64,000 nt of DNA from VRUE01 sp963728365 (lineage in GTDB: Bacteria > Actinomycetota > Thermoleophilia > Solirubrobacterales > 70-9): positions 2,170,001-2,234,000 of the forward strand of contig CAVSJI010000001.1 of assembly GCA_963728365.1 (NCBI GenBank). Reading direction: 5' to 3'. A program made the translations under genes and the position numbers. A model generated the notes under the pieces. That model ran no database searches. It was given only the letters and a program-made list of their open reading frames with translations, and had not been told where the DNA came from. This document shows, piece by piece, positions 55,524 through 64,000 of this stretch; the first letter of the stretch is position 1; each line of letters opens with the position of its first letter.

Positions 55524-56248
55524 TCAGCGGCCCCGTGGTAGAGGCCATCGAGGTCTCGCGCCGCTACGGCTCTGGCGACGCCGCCGTCGACGCCCTGGTC
55601 GACGTCAGCACCGCCTTCGACCGCGGCCGCTTCACCGCGATCATGGGCCCCTCGGGCTCGGGCAAGTCGACCCTGATGCACATCCTTGCCGGCCTCGACG
55701 CGCCGACCGCCGGGACGGTCACGCTCGACGGCCGGGAGATCACCCGGCTCGACGACGGCGCCCTGACCAGGCTGCGCCGCGAGAAGTTCGGCTTCGTCTT
55801 CCAGTTCTTCAACCTGCTGCCGGTGCTCACCGCCGAGGAGAACCTGGTGCTGCCGCTCTCGATCGCCGGCCGCACGCCCGACCAGGCCTGGGTCGACCAG
55901 CTGATCCGCACCGTCGGTCTCGAGGACCGCCGGACCCACCGCCCCTCCGAGCTTTCCGGCGGCCAGCAGCAGCGCGTCGCCGTCGCCCGTGCGCTGGTCT
56001 CCAAGCCAGCCGTGGTCTTCGCCGACGAGCCGACCGGCAACCTCGACTCGAAGGCGAGCGAGGATGTCCTGCGCCTCCTGCGCGACGCCGTCGACGAGTT
56101 CGGCCAGACGGTGATCATGGTCACCCACGACCCCGCCGCCGCCGCCCACGCCGACCGGCTGCTCACCCTGCGCGACGGTCGCATCGTTCACGACGACGCC
56201 CCCGGTTCGGCCGACGACGTGATCGAGTTGATGAAGCAGGTTGACTAG
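55502..56248 (+). CDS. ABC transporter ATP-binding protein, MacB/LolD type (second copy)
   Basis: The 248-residue ATPase has Walker A GPSGSGKST (about 43-51), FVFQFFNLLP, LSGGQQQRVAVARAL and VVFADEPTGNLD. The GTG at 55502 lies inside the right arm of a family B palindrome; the first 11 codons (KPLPGSVSGP) are element-derived. A GTG at 55535 (VVEAIEVSRRYG) would give a normal N-terminus. The 3' end overlaps its permease gene by 8 bp. It resembles the ATPase at 22786 in every motif. Confidence 0.9.
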   Translation: MKPLPGSVSGPVVEAIEVSRRYGSGDAAVDALVDVSTAFDRGRFTAIMGPSGSGKSTLMHILAGLDAPTAGTVTLDGREITRLDDGALTRLRREKFGFVFQFFNLLPVLTAEENLVLPLSIAGRTPDQAWVDQLIRTVGLEDRRTHRPSELSGGQQQRVAVARALVSKPAVVFADEPTGNLDSKASEDVLRLLRDAVDEFGQTVIMVTHDPAAAAHADRLLTLRDGRIVHDDAPGSADDVIELMKQVD

Positions 56249-58790
56249 GCTCGCCCTGAAGAGCCTCTGGGCGCGCCGGGGGCGCGCTCTGGCGACGAGC
56301 TTCGCGGTCGTCATCGGGGTCGCCTTCGTCGCCGGCTCCTACGTCCTCACCGACACGATCTTCGCCGCCTTCGACGAGATCTTCGGCGAGTCGCTGAAGG
56401 GGACGAGCGTCGTGATCACGGCGGAAAACCCGGTCAAACAGGCAAACGGGGAAGCGCCGACGATCAGCGCCTCGCTGCTGCCGCGCGTGCAGAAGACCCC
56501 GGGGGTGAAGCTGGCAGCCGGCGCGATCTTCACGCCCGGCGGCTTCTTCGACGCCGAAGGCAACAAGATCGGCACCAAATTCTCGTCGAAATTCATCTCC
56601 TCGGCACTGCCAGGGCAGCTGGAGTCGCTCACCTACGTCAAGGGGCGGCAGCCGCGCGCACCGACCGAGGCCTCGCTGACCGAAGGCGCGGTCAACGAGG
56701 CAGGGCTCGCCCTGGGGGACGAGGTCGGGATCGTCGGGCGGGGGCGGATCCGCCGCTTCCGCCTCGTTGGCATCACGCGGCTCGGCGGTGTCTCGTTCGG
56801 CAGCGCCAGCATCGCCCAGGTAACGCTGCCGGTGGCGCAGCGCCTCACCCAAAAGCTCGGCCGCTTCGACCAGATCTCGGTTGCCGCCGCGCCGGGGACC
56901 TCGGCGGCAACGCTGAAACGCCGCATCGCGCGGGAGATGCCGGCCGGCGTGCGGGTCGAGACCGCGCAGGAAAATGCCGACCGCGGCACGGAGGAAATTC
57001 GCGAAGGGCTGAAGTTCCTGACGATCTTCCTGCTCGTCTTCGCCTTCATTGCGATCCTCGTCGGCTCCTTCCTGATCTTCAACACCTTCTCGATCACCGT
57101 CGCCCAGCGGGTCACCGAGTTCGGCATGCTGCGCACGCTGGGCGCCTCGCGCCGCCAGATCCTCGTCGACGTCCTCGTCGAAGCGCTGGCGATCGGCGTA
57201 CTGGGTGCGGCGCTTGGCATTGCCGGCGGCTTCCTCGTCGCCCTGCTCCTCGACGCCCTGCTCGAAGCCTTCGAAGTCGACCTGCCGACCACCGGCCTGG
57301 TGATGGAGTCGCGCACCGTGGTGGTCTCGCTGATCGTGGGAGTCGTCGTCACCACGCTCGCTTCGCTGGTGCCGGCGCTGCGCTCGACCAGGGTGCCGCC
57401 GCTGGCGGCGCTGCGGGCCGCGCAGCCCGCCGCCGGCCGCGACCGATGGCTGCTGGGGATCGCCGCCGCGCTGCTGATCGGCCTGGCCGGCCTCGTCGCG
57501 ATCCTCTTCGGTCTCTTCGGCAGCGTCGCGGCCGGAACCGCGGCCGGGCTGATCGGAGGTGGCGCGGTGGCGATGATCTTCGCCGTCTCTCTCTTCAGCC
57601 CCCACCTGGTGCGCCCGCTCGCCGGGATCGCCGGCTGGCCGCTGGAGCGGCTGCGGCACCTACTCGGCCGCCTTGCCCGCGAGAACGCGCAGCGCAACCC
57701 GAGTCGCACCGCGGTCACCGCGGCTGCGCTGATGATCGGACTCACCGTGGTCGCCTTCGTCACGGTCTTTGCCGCAGGCCTGAAGGGATCCGTCGCCCAG
57801 GTCGTCGACGAAAACTTTGCCGGCGGCCTCGTGATCCAGAACACCGACGGCTTCTCGCCGATCCCGAGCGGCGCCGCCGTCGCGGCGCGCAAGGTCCCCG
57901 GCGTCGGCGCGGTGGCGACGATCCGCCGCGAGCAGACGAAGCTGCTGCCTGCGGGCAGCGGGATGGATGTCACGGCCCCGAGCCGCGACGTCCAGCGGCT
58001 GATCGAGCTCGAATGGACGAAGGGCGGCGCTGCGGCGCTGCGGCGGCTGCGCAACGGCCAGGCCGTCGTCTCCGACGGCTTCGCCTCCGACCATGAGCTC
58101 GAGCTTGGCGACCGCTTCCGACTGCTCGGCCAGACCCGCCGCCGCCCGTCCTTCGCCGTCGCCGGCATCTTCGACTCGAAGCTCGGCGTGCTGGGCAGCG
58201 TGGCGATCACCCAGGCCGCGATGGCGCAGCAGTTTGGCCAGACCCAGGACACGATCGATTTCATCGAACCGGCGCCGGGTGCCGACGACGCCAAGGTCCA
58301 GGGGCTGCTCACCAAGGGCGTCGAAGCCGCCTTTCCGGTCGCCGAAGTGCTCAACCAGCAGGAACTCAAGGAAAGCCGCGAAGAACAGGTTCAGCAACTG
58401 GTCAACCTCGTCTACGCCCTGCTGCTGCTGGCGATCGTCGTCTCGCTCTTCGGCATCGCCAACACCCTGGCGCTCTCGATCCACGAACGGACCCGGGAGC
58501 TGGGGATGCTGCGGGCGATCGGCATGACCCGCCGCCAGGTGCGGACGATGATCCGCTACGAGGCGGTGATCACGGCGCTGATCGGGGCGATCCTCGGCCT
58601 GGCACTCGGCCTCGTCTTCGCCGCCCTGATCGCCCAGCCGCTCAAGGACGAAGGCTTCACCCTCTCCTACCCGGTCGGCTCGCTCGTCGGCTTGCTGATC
58701 TTCGCCGCCCTGATCGGCGTCATTGCGGCGATCGCGCCCGCCCGACGGGCCTCCCGCCTCGACGTTCTCGAATCCCTGCAGTACGAGTGA
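56241..58790 (+). CDS. FtsX-like ABC permease (second copy)
   Basis: The 849-residue permease has the same plan as the one at 23546: N-terminal helix (GRALATSFAVVIGVAFVAGSYVL), MacB_PCD domain, FtsX module (FLTIFLLVFAFIAILVGSFLIFNT to LVPALRSTRVPP), two extra helices (about residues 405-445), a second PCD domain (from NPSRTAVTAAALMIG) and a second FtsX module ending in APARRASRLDVLESLQYE. It probably exports a lipid or peptide. Start TTG at 56241, inside the ATPase gene. I see no auxiliary substrate-binding gene. Confidence 0.88.
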   Translation: MTRLALKSLWARRGRALATSFAVVIGVAFVAGSYVLTDTIFAAFDEIFGESLKGTSVVITAENPVKQANGEAPTISASLLPRVQKTPGVKLAAGAIFTPGGFFDAEGNKIGTKFSSKFISSALPGQLESLTYVKGRQPRAPTEASLTEGAVNEAGLALGDEVGIVGRGRIRRFRLVGITRLGGVSFGSASIAQVTLPVAQRLTQKLGRFDQISVAAAPGTSAATLKRRIAREMPAGVRVETAQENADRGTEEIREGLKFLTIFLLVFAFIAILVGSFLIFNTFSITVAQRVTEFGMLRTLGASRRQILVDVLVEALAIGVLGAALGIAGGFLVALLLDALLEAFEVDLPTTGLVMESRTVVVSLIVGVVVTTLASLVPALRSTRVPPLAALRAAQPAAGRDRWLLGIAAALLIGLAGLVAILFGLFGSVAAGTAAGLIGGGAVAMIFAVSLFSPHLVRPLAGIAGWPLERLRHLLGRLARENAQRNPSRTAVTAAALMIGLTVVAFVTVFAAGLKGSVAQVVDENFAGGLVIQNTDGFSPIPSGAAVAARKVPGVGAVATIRREQTKLLPAGSGMDVTAPSRDVQRLIELEWTKGGAAALRRLRNGQAVVSDGFASDHELELGDRFRLLGQTRRRPSFAVAGIFDSKLGVLGSVAITQAAMAQQFGQTQDTIDFIEPAPGADDAKVQGLLTKGVEAAFPVAEVLNQQELKESREEQVQQLVNLVYALLLLAIVVSLFGIANTLALSIHERTRELGMLRAIGMTRRQVRTMIRYEAVITALIGAILGLALGLVFAALIAQPLKDEGFTLSYPVGSLVGLLIFAALIGVIAAIAPARRASRLDVLESLQYE

Positions 58791-58813
58791 ACGATGGTTG
58801 AGGCCGCGCGACC

Positions 58814-59875
58814 TCAACCCAGGCCCATGCGGAGGGCGCCGGCCACCTCGAGCATCGCGGTGCGGGCGCTGGGGCAGATCGCCGTCAGGTTGGCGAAGGT
58901 GTGGATCAGTCCGGGGTGGCGCTGCAGGACGACGCGCACCCCCGCCTCGCGCATCCGTTCGGCGTAGGTCTCGCCCTCGTCGCGCAGCGGGTCGAAGCCG
59001 GCGGTGGCGACGTAGGCAGGCGGCAGGCCGGAGACGTCCTCGGCGCGCATCATCGAGGCGCGCGGGTCGGCGCCGTCTACCCCGTCGGGGATGTAGCGCT
59101 CTTCGAAGTAGCGCATGTCGGCGCGGGTGAGGACGAAGCCCTCGGCGAAGGTGTCGCGTGAGGCCTGGCCGCCGACCGCGTCGGTGACCGGGTAGAGCAG
59201 CAGCTGCATCGCCGGCATCCGCGCGCCGCTGATTCGCGCCTGGATGCAGACGGCCGTGGCCAGGTTGCCGCCGGCGCTGTCACCGCCGATCGCGATCCGG
59301 GCCGGGTCGGCGCCCAGCTCCTCGGCGTGCTCCATCACCCAGGCGAAGGCCGCGATCGCGTCTTCGACCGGTTGCGGGAAGGGATGCTCGGGAGCCAGCC
59401 GGTAATCGACCGAGAGCACCCGGCAGCCGCTGTGCTCGGCGAGGAAGCGGCAGACGCCGTCGTGGGTGTCGAGGTCGCCGATCACCCAGCCGCCCCCATG
59501 GAAGAAGACGAGCAGCGGCTGCGGCGGGCGCGGCGCGCCCAGCGCCACGTAGAGGCGGGCCGGGATCTCGCCCAGCGGCCCGCTCATCGTCAGGTCCTCG
59601 ACCCGGGCCATCGGCCGCGGCGGCCCCCAGATCACCGGCAGCTCGTCGCGCAGTTCGGCCCGCGCCTTCTCGGGCTCTCGTCCCGCGGCGAGCGAGGTGT
59701 CGCCGTCGCCGGTCCAGGCGGCAAGGCGCAGCAGCGCGTGGATGTCGGGCGCCAGCTCCTGGCCGTCGAGTCGCGGCGGTCGCCCGAAGACCGCCCGCGA
59801 GGTGCGCGGCCGCAGCCCGCAGACACGGCGCACGATCCGGTGCTCGAGGCGGGGAGGGAGACGGGGCGGCGCCAC
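58814..59875 (-). CDS. Alpha/beta hydrolase, HSL/esterase family
   Basis: The 353-residue esterase has the oxyanion-hole motif VFFHGGGWVIGD (HGGG, about 126) and the nucleophile elbow GGDSAGGNLA (Ser near 198), with catalytic Asp in GFDPLRDEGETYA and His in PGLIHTFANL. This is the hormone-sensitive-lipase family of short/medium acyl esterases. The GTG at 59875 starts the family-like region. The frame is open to 60145 but reads through a palindrome. It is divergent from the P450 gene. Confidence 0.88.
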   Translation of the reverse strand: MAPPRLPPRLEHRIVRRVCGLRPRTSRAVFGRPPRLDGQELAPDIHALLRLAAWTGDGDTSLAAGREPEKARAELRDELPVIWGPPRPMARVEDLTMSGPLGEIPARLYVALGAPRPPQPLLVFFHGGGWVIGDLDTHDGVCRFLAEHSGCRVLSVDYRLAPEHPFPQPVEDAIAAFAWVMEHAEELGADPARIAIGGDSAGGNLATAVCIQARISGARMPAMQLLLYPVTDAVGGQASRDTFAEGFVLTRADMRYFEERYIPDGVDGADPRASMMRAEDVSGLPPAYVATAGFDPLRDEGETYAERMREAGVRVVLQRHPGLIHTFANLTAICPSARTAMLEVAGALRMGLG

Positions 59876-59909
59876 GACGCAGGGCAGCGTAAGCGATAGG
59901 CAACCCTTG

Positions 59910-59950
59910 CGGTCGTACTTTCCGCCGCTATGCGGAGAGAAGTACGACCG
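59910..59950. repeat. Palindromic element, family E copy 2
   Basis: CGGTCGTACTT (59910-59920) pairs perfectly with AAGTACGACCG (59940-59950), and TCCGC with GCGGA continues the stem across a 3-nt bulge. The right arm read on the minus strand (GGTCGTACTTCTCTCCGC) matches 2250-2267 at 17 of 18 bases. It lies between the divergent esterase and P450 genes. Confidence 0.75.
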
Positions 59951-60020
59951 TGACCGCACCCGTGAGACGCATGTCACACGGCACCGATCGACGTTCAATA
60001 CCCTCGCTGAAGGAGAGCCG

Positions 60021-61370
<1,350 letters not shown>

Positions 61371-61386
61371 ATATCAAGTTTGATAT
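61371..61386. promoter_or_regulatory. Putative operator of XRE/NTase module 2
   Basis: ATATCAA-GT-TTGATAT is a perfect inverted repeat with 7-bp arms, 12 bp upstream of the XRE start and directly after the P450 stop. TTGATATATTGC also offers a -10-like TATATT. Confidence 0.65.
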
Positions 61387-61398
61387 ATTGCTTTCTCG

Positions 61399-61758
61399 AT
61401 GGCCGAGAACGATCGAGTCATGCGCTGCGGTGCCTTCGTCCGGGAGGCTCGCCTGGGGCGTGGGATCGATCAAGCCGATCTCGCCCAGCGACTCGGCACG
61501 AGCCAAGCCGCAATCAGCCGCATCGAGCGCGACCTGGTGTCGCCGAGGCTTGAGACGCTCGAGCGAATCCTGAACGCCCTGGGGGAGACGCTTCGCATCT
61601 CGACGCTCTCGCTGTCCGATTCGCCGCCGGGCGGCGGCAACCAGTCGATCTCCGAGCTTCGGGCTGACTACCGGCTGAGCCCGGAGGAGCGCCTCGCCGA
61701 GACGGCGCAACTCAGTGAAGTGGCAACTCGGCTCGCATCTGAAGCGGACCTCCGATGA
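61399..61758 (+). CDS. XRE-family regulator, putative antitoxin of module 2
   Basis: The 119-residue protein has an N-terminal HTH (GIDQADLAQRLGTSQAAISRIERDLVSP, about 22-49) and a C-terminal part with LSPEERLAETAQLSEVATRL, the same layout and PEERL motif as the XRE protein at 28943. Its stop overlaps the start of the nucleotidyltransferase gene (ATGA). Confidence 0.8.
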   Translation: MAENDRVMRCGAFVREARLGRGIDQADLAQRLGTSQAAISRIERDLVSPRLETLERILNALGETLRISTLSLSDSPPGGGNQSISELRADYRLSPEERLAETAQLSEVATRLASEADLR

Positions 61759-62303
61759 CCGGTACCCCCCGCAATGCGGAAGACGAGGCGAGCCGCGTCC
61801 GCCCGCTCAAACCGGAGCCGCTGCTGGCGGCGCTGGCGGGCCACGAGGTGGACTTCCTGGTGGTTGGCGGCTTTGCAGTCTCCGCCCACGGCTTCTCTCG
61901 CGCGACCAAGGACATCGACATCTGTCCGAATCCCGCCGAAGAGAACTTGGCGCGCCTGGCCGCTGCCCTCGAGGAGCTCGAAGCGAAATCGATTGGCCTC
62001 GATGAGTTCGCCGGAGAGTTTGACCTGCATGCCGATCTGGAGGGTCTGAAGATGGAAGGGAACTGGACCTTGATCACTCCGCACGGGCGCCTTGACGTGC
62101 TTCAGAGCTTCAGCTTTGCCGATGCGGCCAATGGCGAAGGCACGTACAAGGATCTGCTCCCGCACGCGATCGAGCGCACCTTCTTCGGGCACCGCGTCAG
62201 GTTCTGCGGCTACGAGGCGCTGCTGCGAATGAAGCGCGCCGCGAATCGCTCGCAGGACAAGGTCGACATCGAGAGTCTCAAGGCCGCCCGCGGAGAACTC
62301 TGA
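61755..62303 (+). CDS. Nucleotidyltransferase, putative toxin of module 2
   Basis: The 182-residue protein has VDFLVVGGFAVSAHGFSRATKDIDI (GG and DxD, about 32-56), then PHGRLDVLQSFSF and a C-terminal GYEALLRMKRAANRSQDKVDIESL with the conserved Lys and Asp, as in the AbiEii-like group. It is clearly homologous to the protein at 28459 along its full length. Transfer of a nucleotide to RNA or protein is inferred from the fold. Confidence 0.78.
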   Translation: MTGTPRNAEDEASRVRPLKPEPLLAALAGHEVDFLVVGGFAVSAHGFSRATKDIDICPNPAEENLARLAAALEELEAKSIGLDEFAGEFDLHADLEGLKMEGNWTLITPHGRLDVLQSFSFADAANGEGTYKDLLPHAIERTFFGHRVRFCGYEALLRMKRAANRSQDKVDIESLKAARGEL

Positions 62304-62362
62304 ACGCAAGCAGTTCCGCCTCTGCGTCTACCTCGCCACCGCTACCCGAGTCCGAGACGCCC

Positions 62363-64000
62363 TCAGCCGCAGCCGGTGTTGTTGCCGCAGCTGCTGCACG
62401 TGTAGCAGCTGCCCGTGCGCTGCATCATGCCGCCGCACTGTTCGCAGGCGGGGCCGAGCTCGCTGCCGGATATCCGCGCGGGGACGACCGGCGGGGTTTC
62501 GGTGAAGGCCGAGGCCGCAGGTTTGGAGTCGCCGTTGCCGTTGCCGCCGCCGTTCGCCGGGCTTGCCGTGTCGGTCGGGATGCCGAGGCCGAGCTGGCTC
62601 GTCTCCGCGTCCTTCTTGGCCCGCACCTCCTGGGTGAGGATGCCGAGGTCCTCGAGCGTTTCGGTGTCCTCGATGAAGCGGCTTGCCAGCCAGCGCATGA
62701 TGTAGTCGGGCATCGACTTGGCGAAGGGGATCTCCGGGTTCTGGGTGATTCCCTCCGGCTCGAAGCGCATGTAGCTGAACTTGCGCACGAAGTCCTCGAG
62801 CGGCACGCCGTACTGCAGGCCGAGCGAGATCGCCGTGGCGAAGGCGTTGAGCAGCCCGCGCATGGTCGAGCCCTCCTTGCCGATGTCGGTGAGGAAGATC
62901 TCGCCGACGTTGCCGTCCTCGTACTTGCCGGCGGTGATGTAGCCCTCGTGGCCGGCGATCGAGAACTTGTGGGTGATCGATTCGCGCTCCTGCGGCATCC
63001 GCTTGCGGATCGGGGCGGGCGGCGGCGCCTCGGCCTCGGCGCCCTTCTCCTCCTGCGCGTCGGTGCGCAGCGCCTGCGCCGTCTTCGAGCCGTCGCGGTA
63101 GATCGCGAGCGCCTTCAGGCCGCCCTTCCAGCCGCGCGTGTAGGCGTCGGCGATGTCCTCGACCGTGGCGCTCTGCGGCAGGTTGACCGTCTTGGAGATC
63201 GCGCCCGAGATGAAGGGCTGGGTGGCGGCCATCATGTCGATGTGGCCGGTGTGGGAGATCGCCCGCTCGCCGACCGCGACGTCGAAGACCGGCAGGTGCT
63301 CGTCCTTGAGGCCGGGGGCGCCGATGATCGTCGCGTTCTCGGCGATGAAGGCGTCGATCTGCTCGACCTGGGGCTCGGCGTAGCCGAGCGTGCGCAGCGC
63401 CAGCGGCACCGACTTGTTGACGATCGTCATCTGGCCGCCGCCGACCAGCTCCTTGAACTTGACCAGCGAGAAGTCGGGCTCGATGCCGGTCGTGTCGCAG
63501 TCCATCAGGAAGCTGATCGTCCCGGTCGGCGCCAGCACCGTCGCCTGCGCGTTGCGGTAGCCGTGCTCGGAGCCGAGCTCGACCGCCTCGTCCCAGGCGC
63601 GCTGCGCGGCCCCGAGCAGCTCGCCCTTGATCCCCGTGCCGTCGATGTCGTAGGAGGCGTCGCGGTGCATCCGCATCACGCCGTTGTGCGGCTCGCGATT
63701 GCGCTCGTACTCCTCGTAGGGCCCGGTCGCCTCACCGGCGATCAACGCCGACTGGCGGTAGGCGCGGCCGGTCATCAGCGCCGTGATTGCGGCGGCGACG
63801 TTGCGGCCCTCCTCGGAGTCGTAGGGCAGCCCGTCGGACATCAGCAGCGCCCCGAGGTTGGCGTAGCCGAGGCCGAGCTGGCGGAACTTATTGGCGTTCT
63901 CGGTGATCTCCTCGGTCGGGTAGGAGGAGAAGCCGACGACGATCTCCTGGGCGAGGAAGACGATGTCGACCGCGTGCTCGAACTCCTCGACGTCGAAGCT
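62363..64000 (-). CDS. nrdJ: Vitamin B12-dependent (class II) ribonucleotide reductase, C-terminal part
   Basis: The frame is open to the window edge, so the start is outside. The visible 545 residues include the catalytic barrel part (GYANLGALLMSDGLPYDSEEGR, ATVLAPTGTISFLMDCDTTGIEPDFSLVKFKELVGGG) and the C-terminal segment ending in a Cys-rich zinc ribbon (GPACEQCGGMMQRTGSCYTCSSC), typical of the long actinobacterial NrdJ. It reduces ribonucleotides using adenosylcobalamin, independent of oxygen. The stop lies 59 bp beyond the nucleotidyltransferase gene's stop (convergent). Confidence 0.93.
   Translation of the reverse strand, partial: SFDVEEFEHAVDIVFLAQEIVVGFSSYPTEEITENANKFRQLGLGYANLGALLMSDGLPYDSEEGRNVAAAITALMTGRAYRQSALIAGEATGPYEEYERNREPHNGVMRMHRDASYDIDGTGIKGELLGAAQRAWDEAVELGSEHGYRNAQATVLAPTGTISFLMDCDTTGIEPDFSLVKFKELVGGGQMTIVNKSVPLALRTLGYAEPQVEQIDAFIAENATIIGAPGLKDEHLPVFDVAVGERAISHTGHIDMMAATQPFISGAISKTVNLPQSATVEDIADAYTRGWKGGLKALAIYRDGSKTAQALRTDAQEEKGAEAEAPPPAPIRKRMPQERESITHKFSIAGHEGYITAGKYEDGNVGEIFLTDIGKEGSTMRGLLNAFATAISLGLQYGVPLEDFVRKFSYMRFEPEGITQNPEIPFAKSMPDYIMRWLASRFIEDTETLEDLGILTQEVRAKKDAETSQLGLGIPTDTASPANGGGNGNGDSKPAASAFTETPPVVPARISGSELGPACEQCGGMMQRTGSCYTCSSCGNNTGCG

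Overview
The window is high-GC (mostly C/G-ending codons), gene-dense chromosomal DNA from an actinobacterium. The gene set is a UbiA-type decaprenyl-phosphate phosphoribosyltransferase homologue, class II (B12) ribonucleotide reductase, a 14-gene nuo operon, HSL esterase, P450, acyl-CoA dehydrogenase and FadD, plus a secreted protein with tandem KIKKN-type repeats of the sort common in Thermoleophilia. I infer a member of the Solirubrobacterales/Gaiellales lineage; nothing here fixes the genus. I see no rRNA, tRNA, CRISPR array, prophage or insertion sequence with a transposase.

Layout. 1-13.6 kb: C-terminal part of an SDR, an alkyl-DHAP-synthase-like FAD protein, UbiA-family transferase, NodU-type carbamoyltransferase, citrate synthase, PfkB kinase, quinone oxidoreductase, DEAD-box helicase, a histidine kinase/response regulator pair and an APH-type kinase. 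14-15.2 kb: HTH/nucleotidyltransferase toxin-antitoxin-like pair. 15.3-25.9 kb: secreted repeat protein, acyl-CoA dehydrogenase, RibD-like reductase, sulfotransferase, membrane proteins and an ABC/FtsX exporter. 26-32 kb: tandem ThyX-like protein, several nucleotidyltransferases, an XRE/NTase/VOC operon, an AEC permease and FadD. 32.3-47.6 kb: nuoA-N on the minus strand, followed by two small membrane-protein ORFs. 47.8-64 kb: MazEF, flavin reductase, cytochrome c, serS, LuxR regulator, msrB, thioesterase, MFS, HAD phosphatase, a second ABC/FtsX exporter, esterase, P450, a second XRE/NTase pair, and the C-terminal part of class II ribonucleotide reductase.

The most unusual content is a population of about 18 long palindromic elements. 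They lie between genes, across stop codons and, without breaking the frame, inside genes (nuoD, nuoG twice, nuoJ, nuoM, the FAD protein). One family (A, four copies) keeps an almost constant 15-16-nt loop and a 7-bp inner stem. Its outer 23-25-bp stem is different at every site, yet both arms match each other. A second family (B) behaves the same way. Other families (C, D, E) are conserved along their whole length. Many palindromes are flanked by a few hundred bases of altered strand composition, with the strand running outward often rich in G and T. In one gene lying between two palindromes the skew reverses from start to end. I regard this palindrome system as the main candidate for something undescribed. 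A second theme is repeated small nucleotidyltransferase/HTH modules, each preceded by a short perfect palindrome that looks like an autoregulatory operator.
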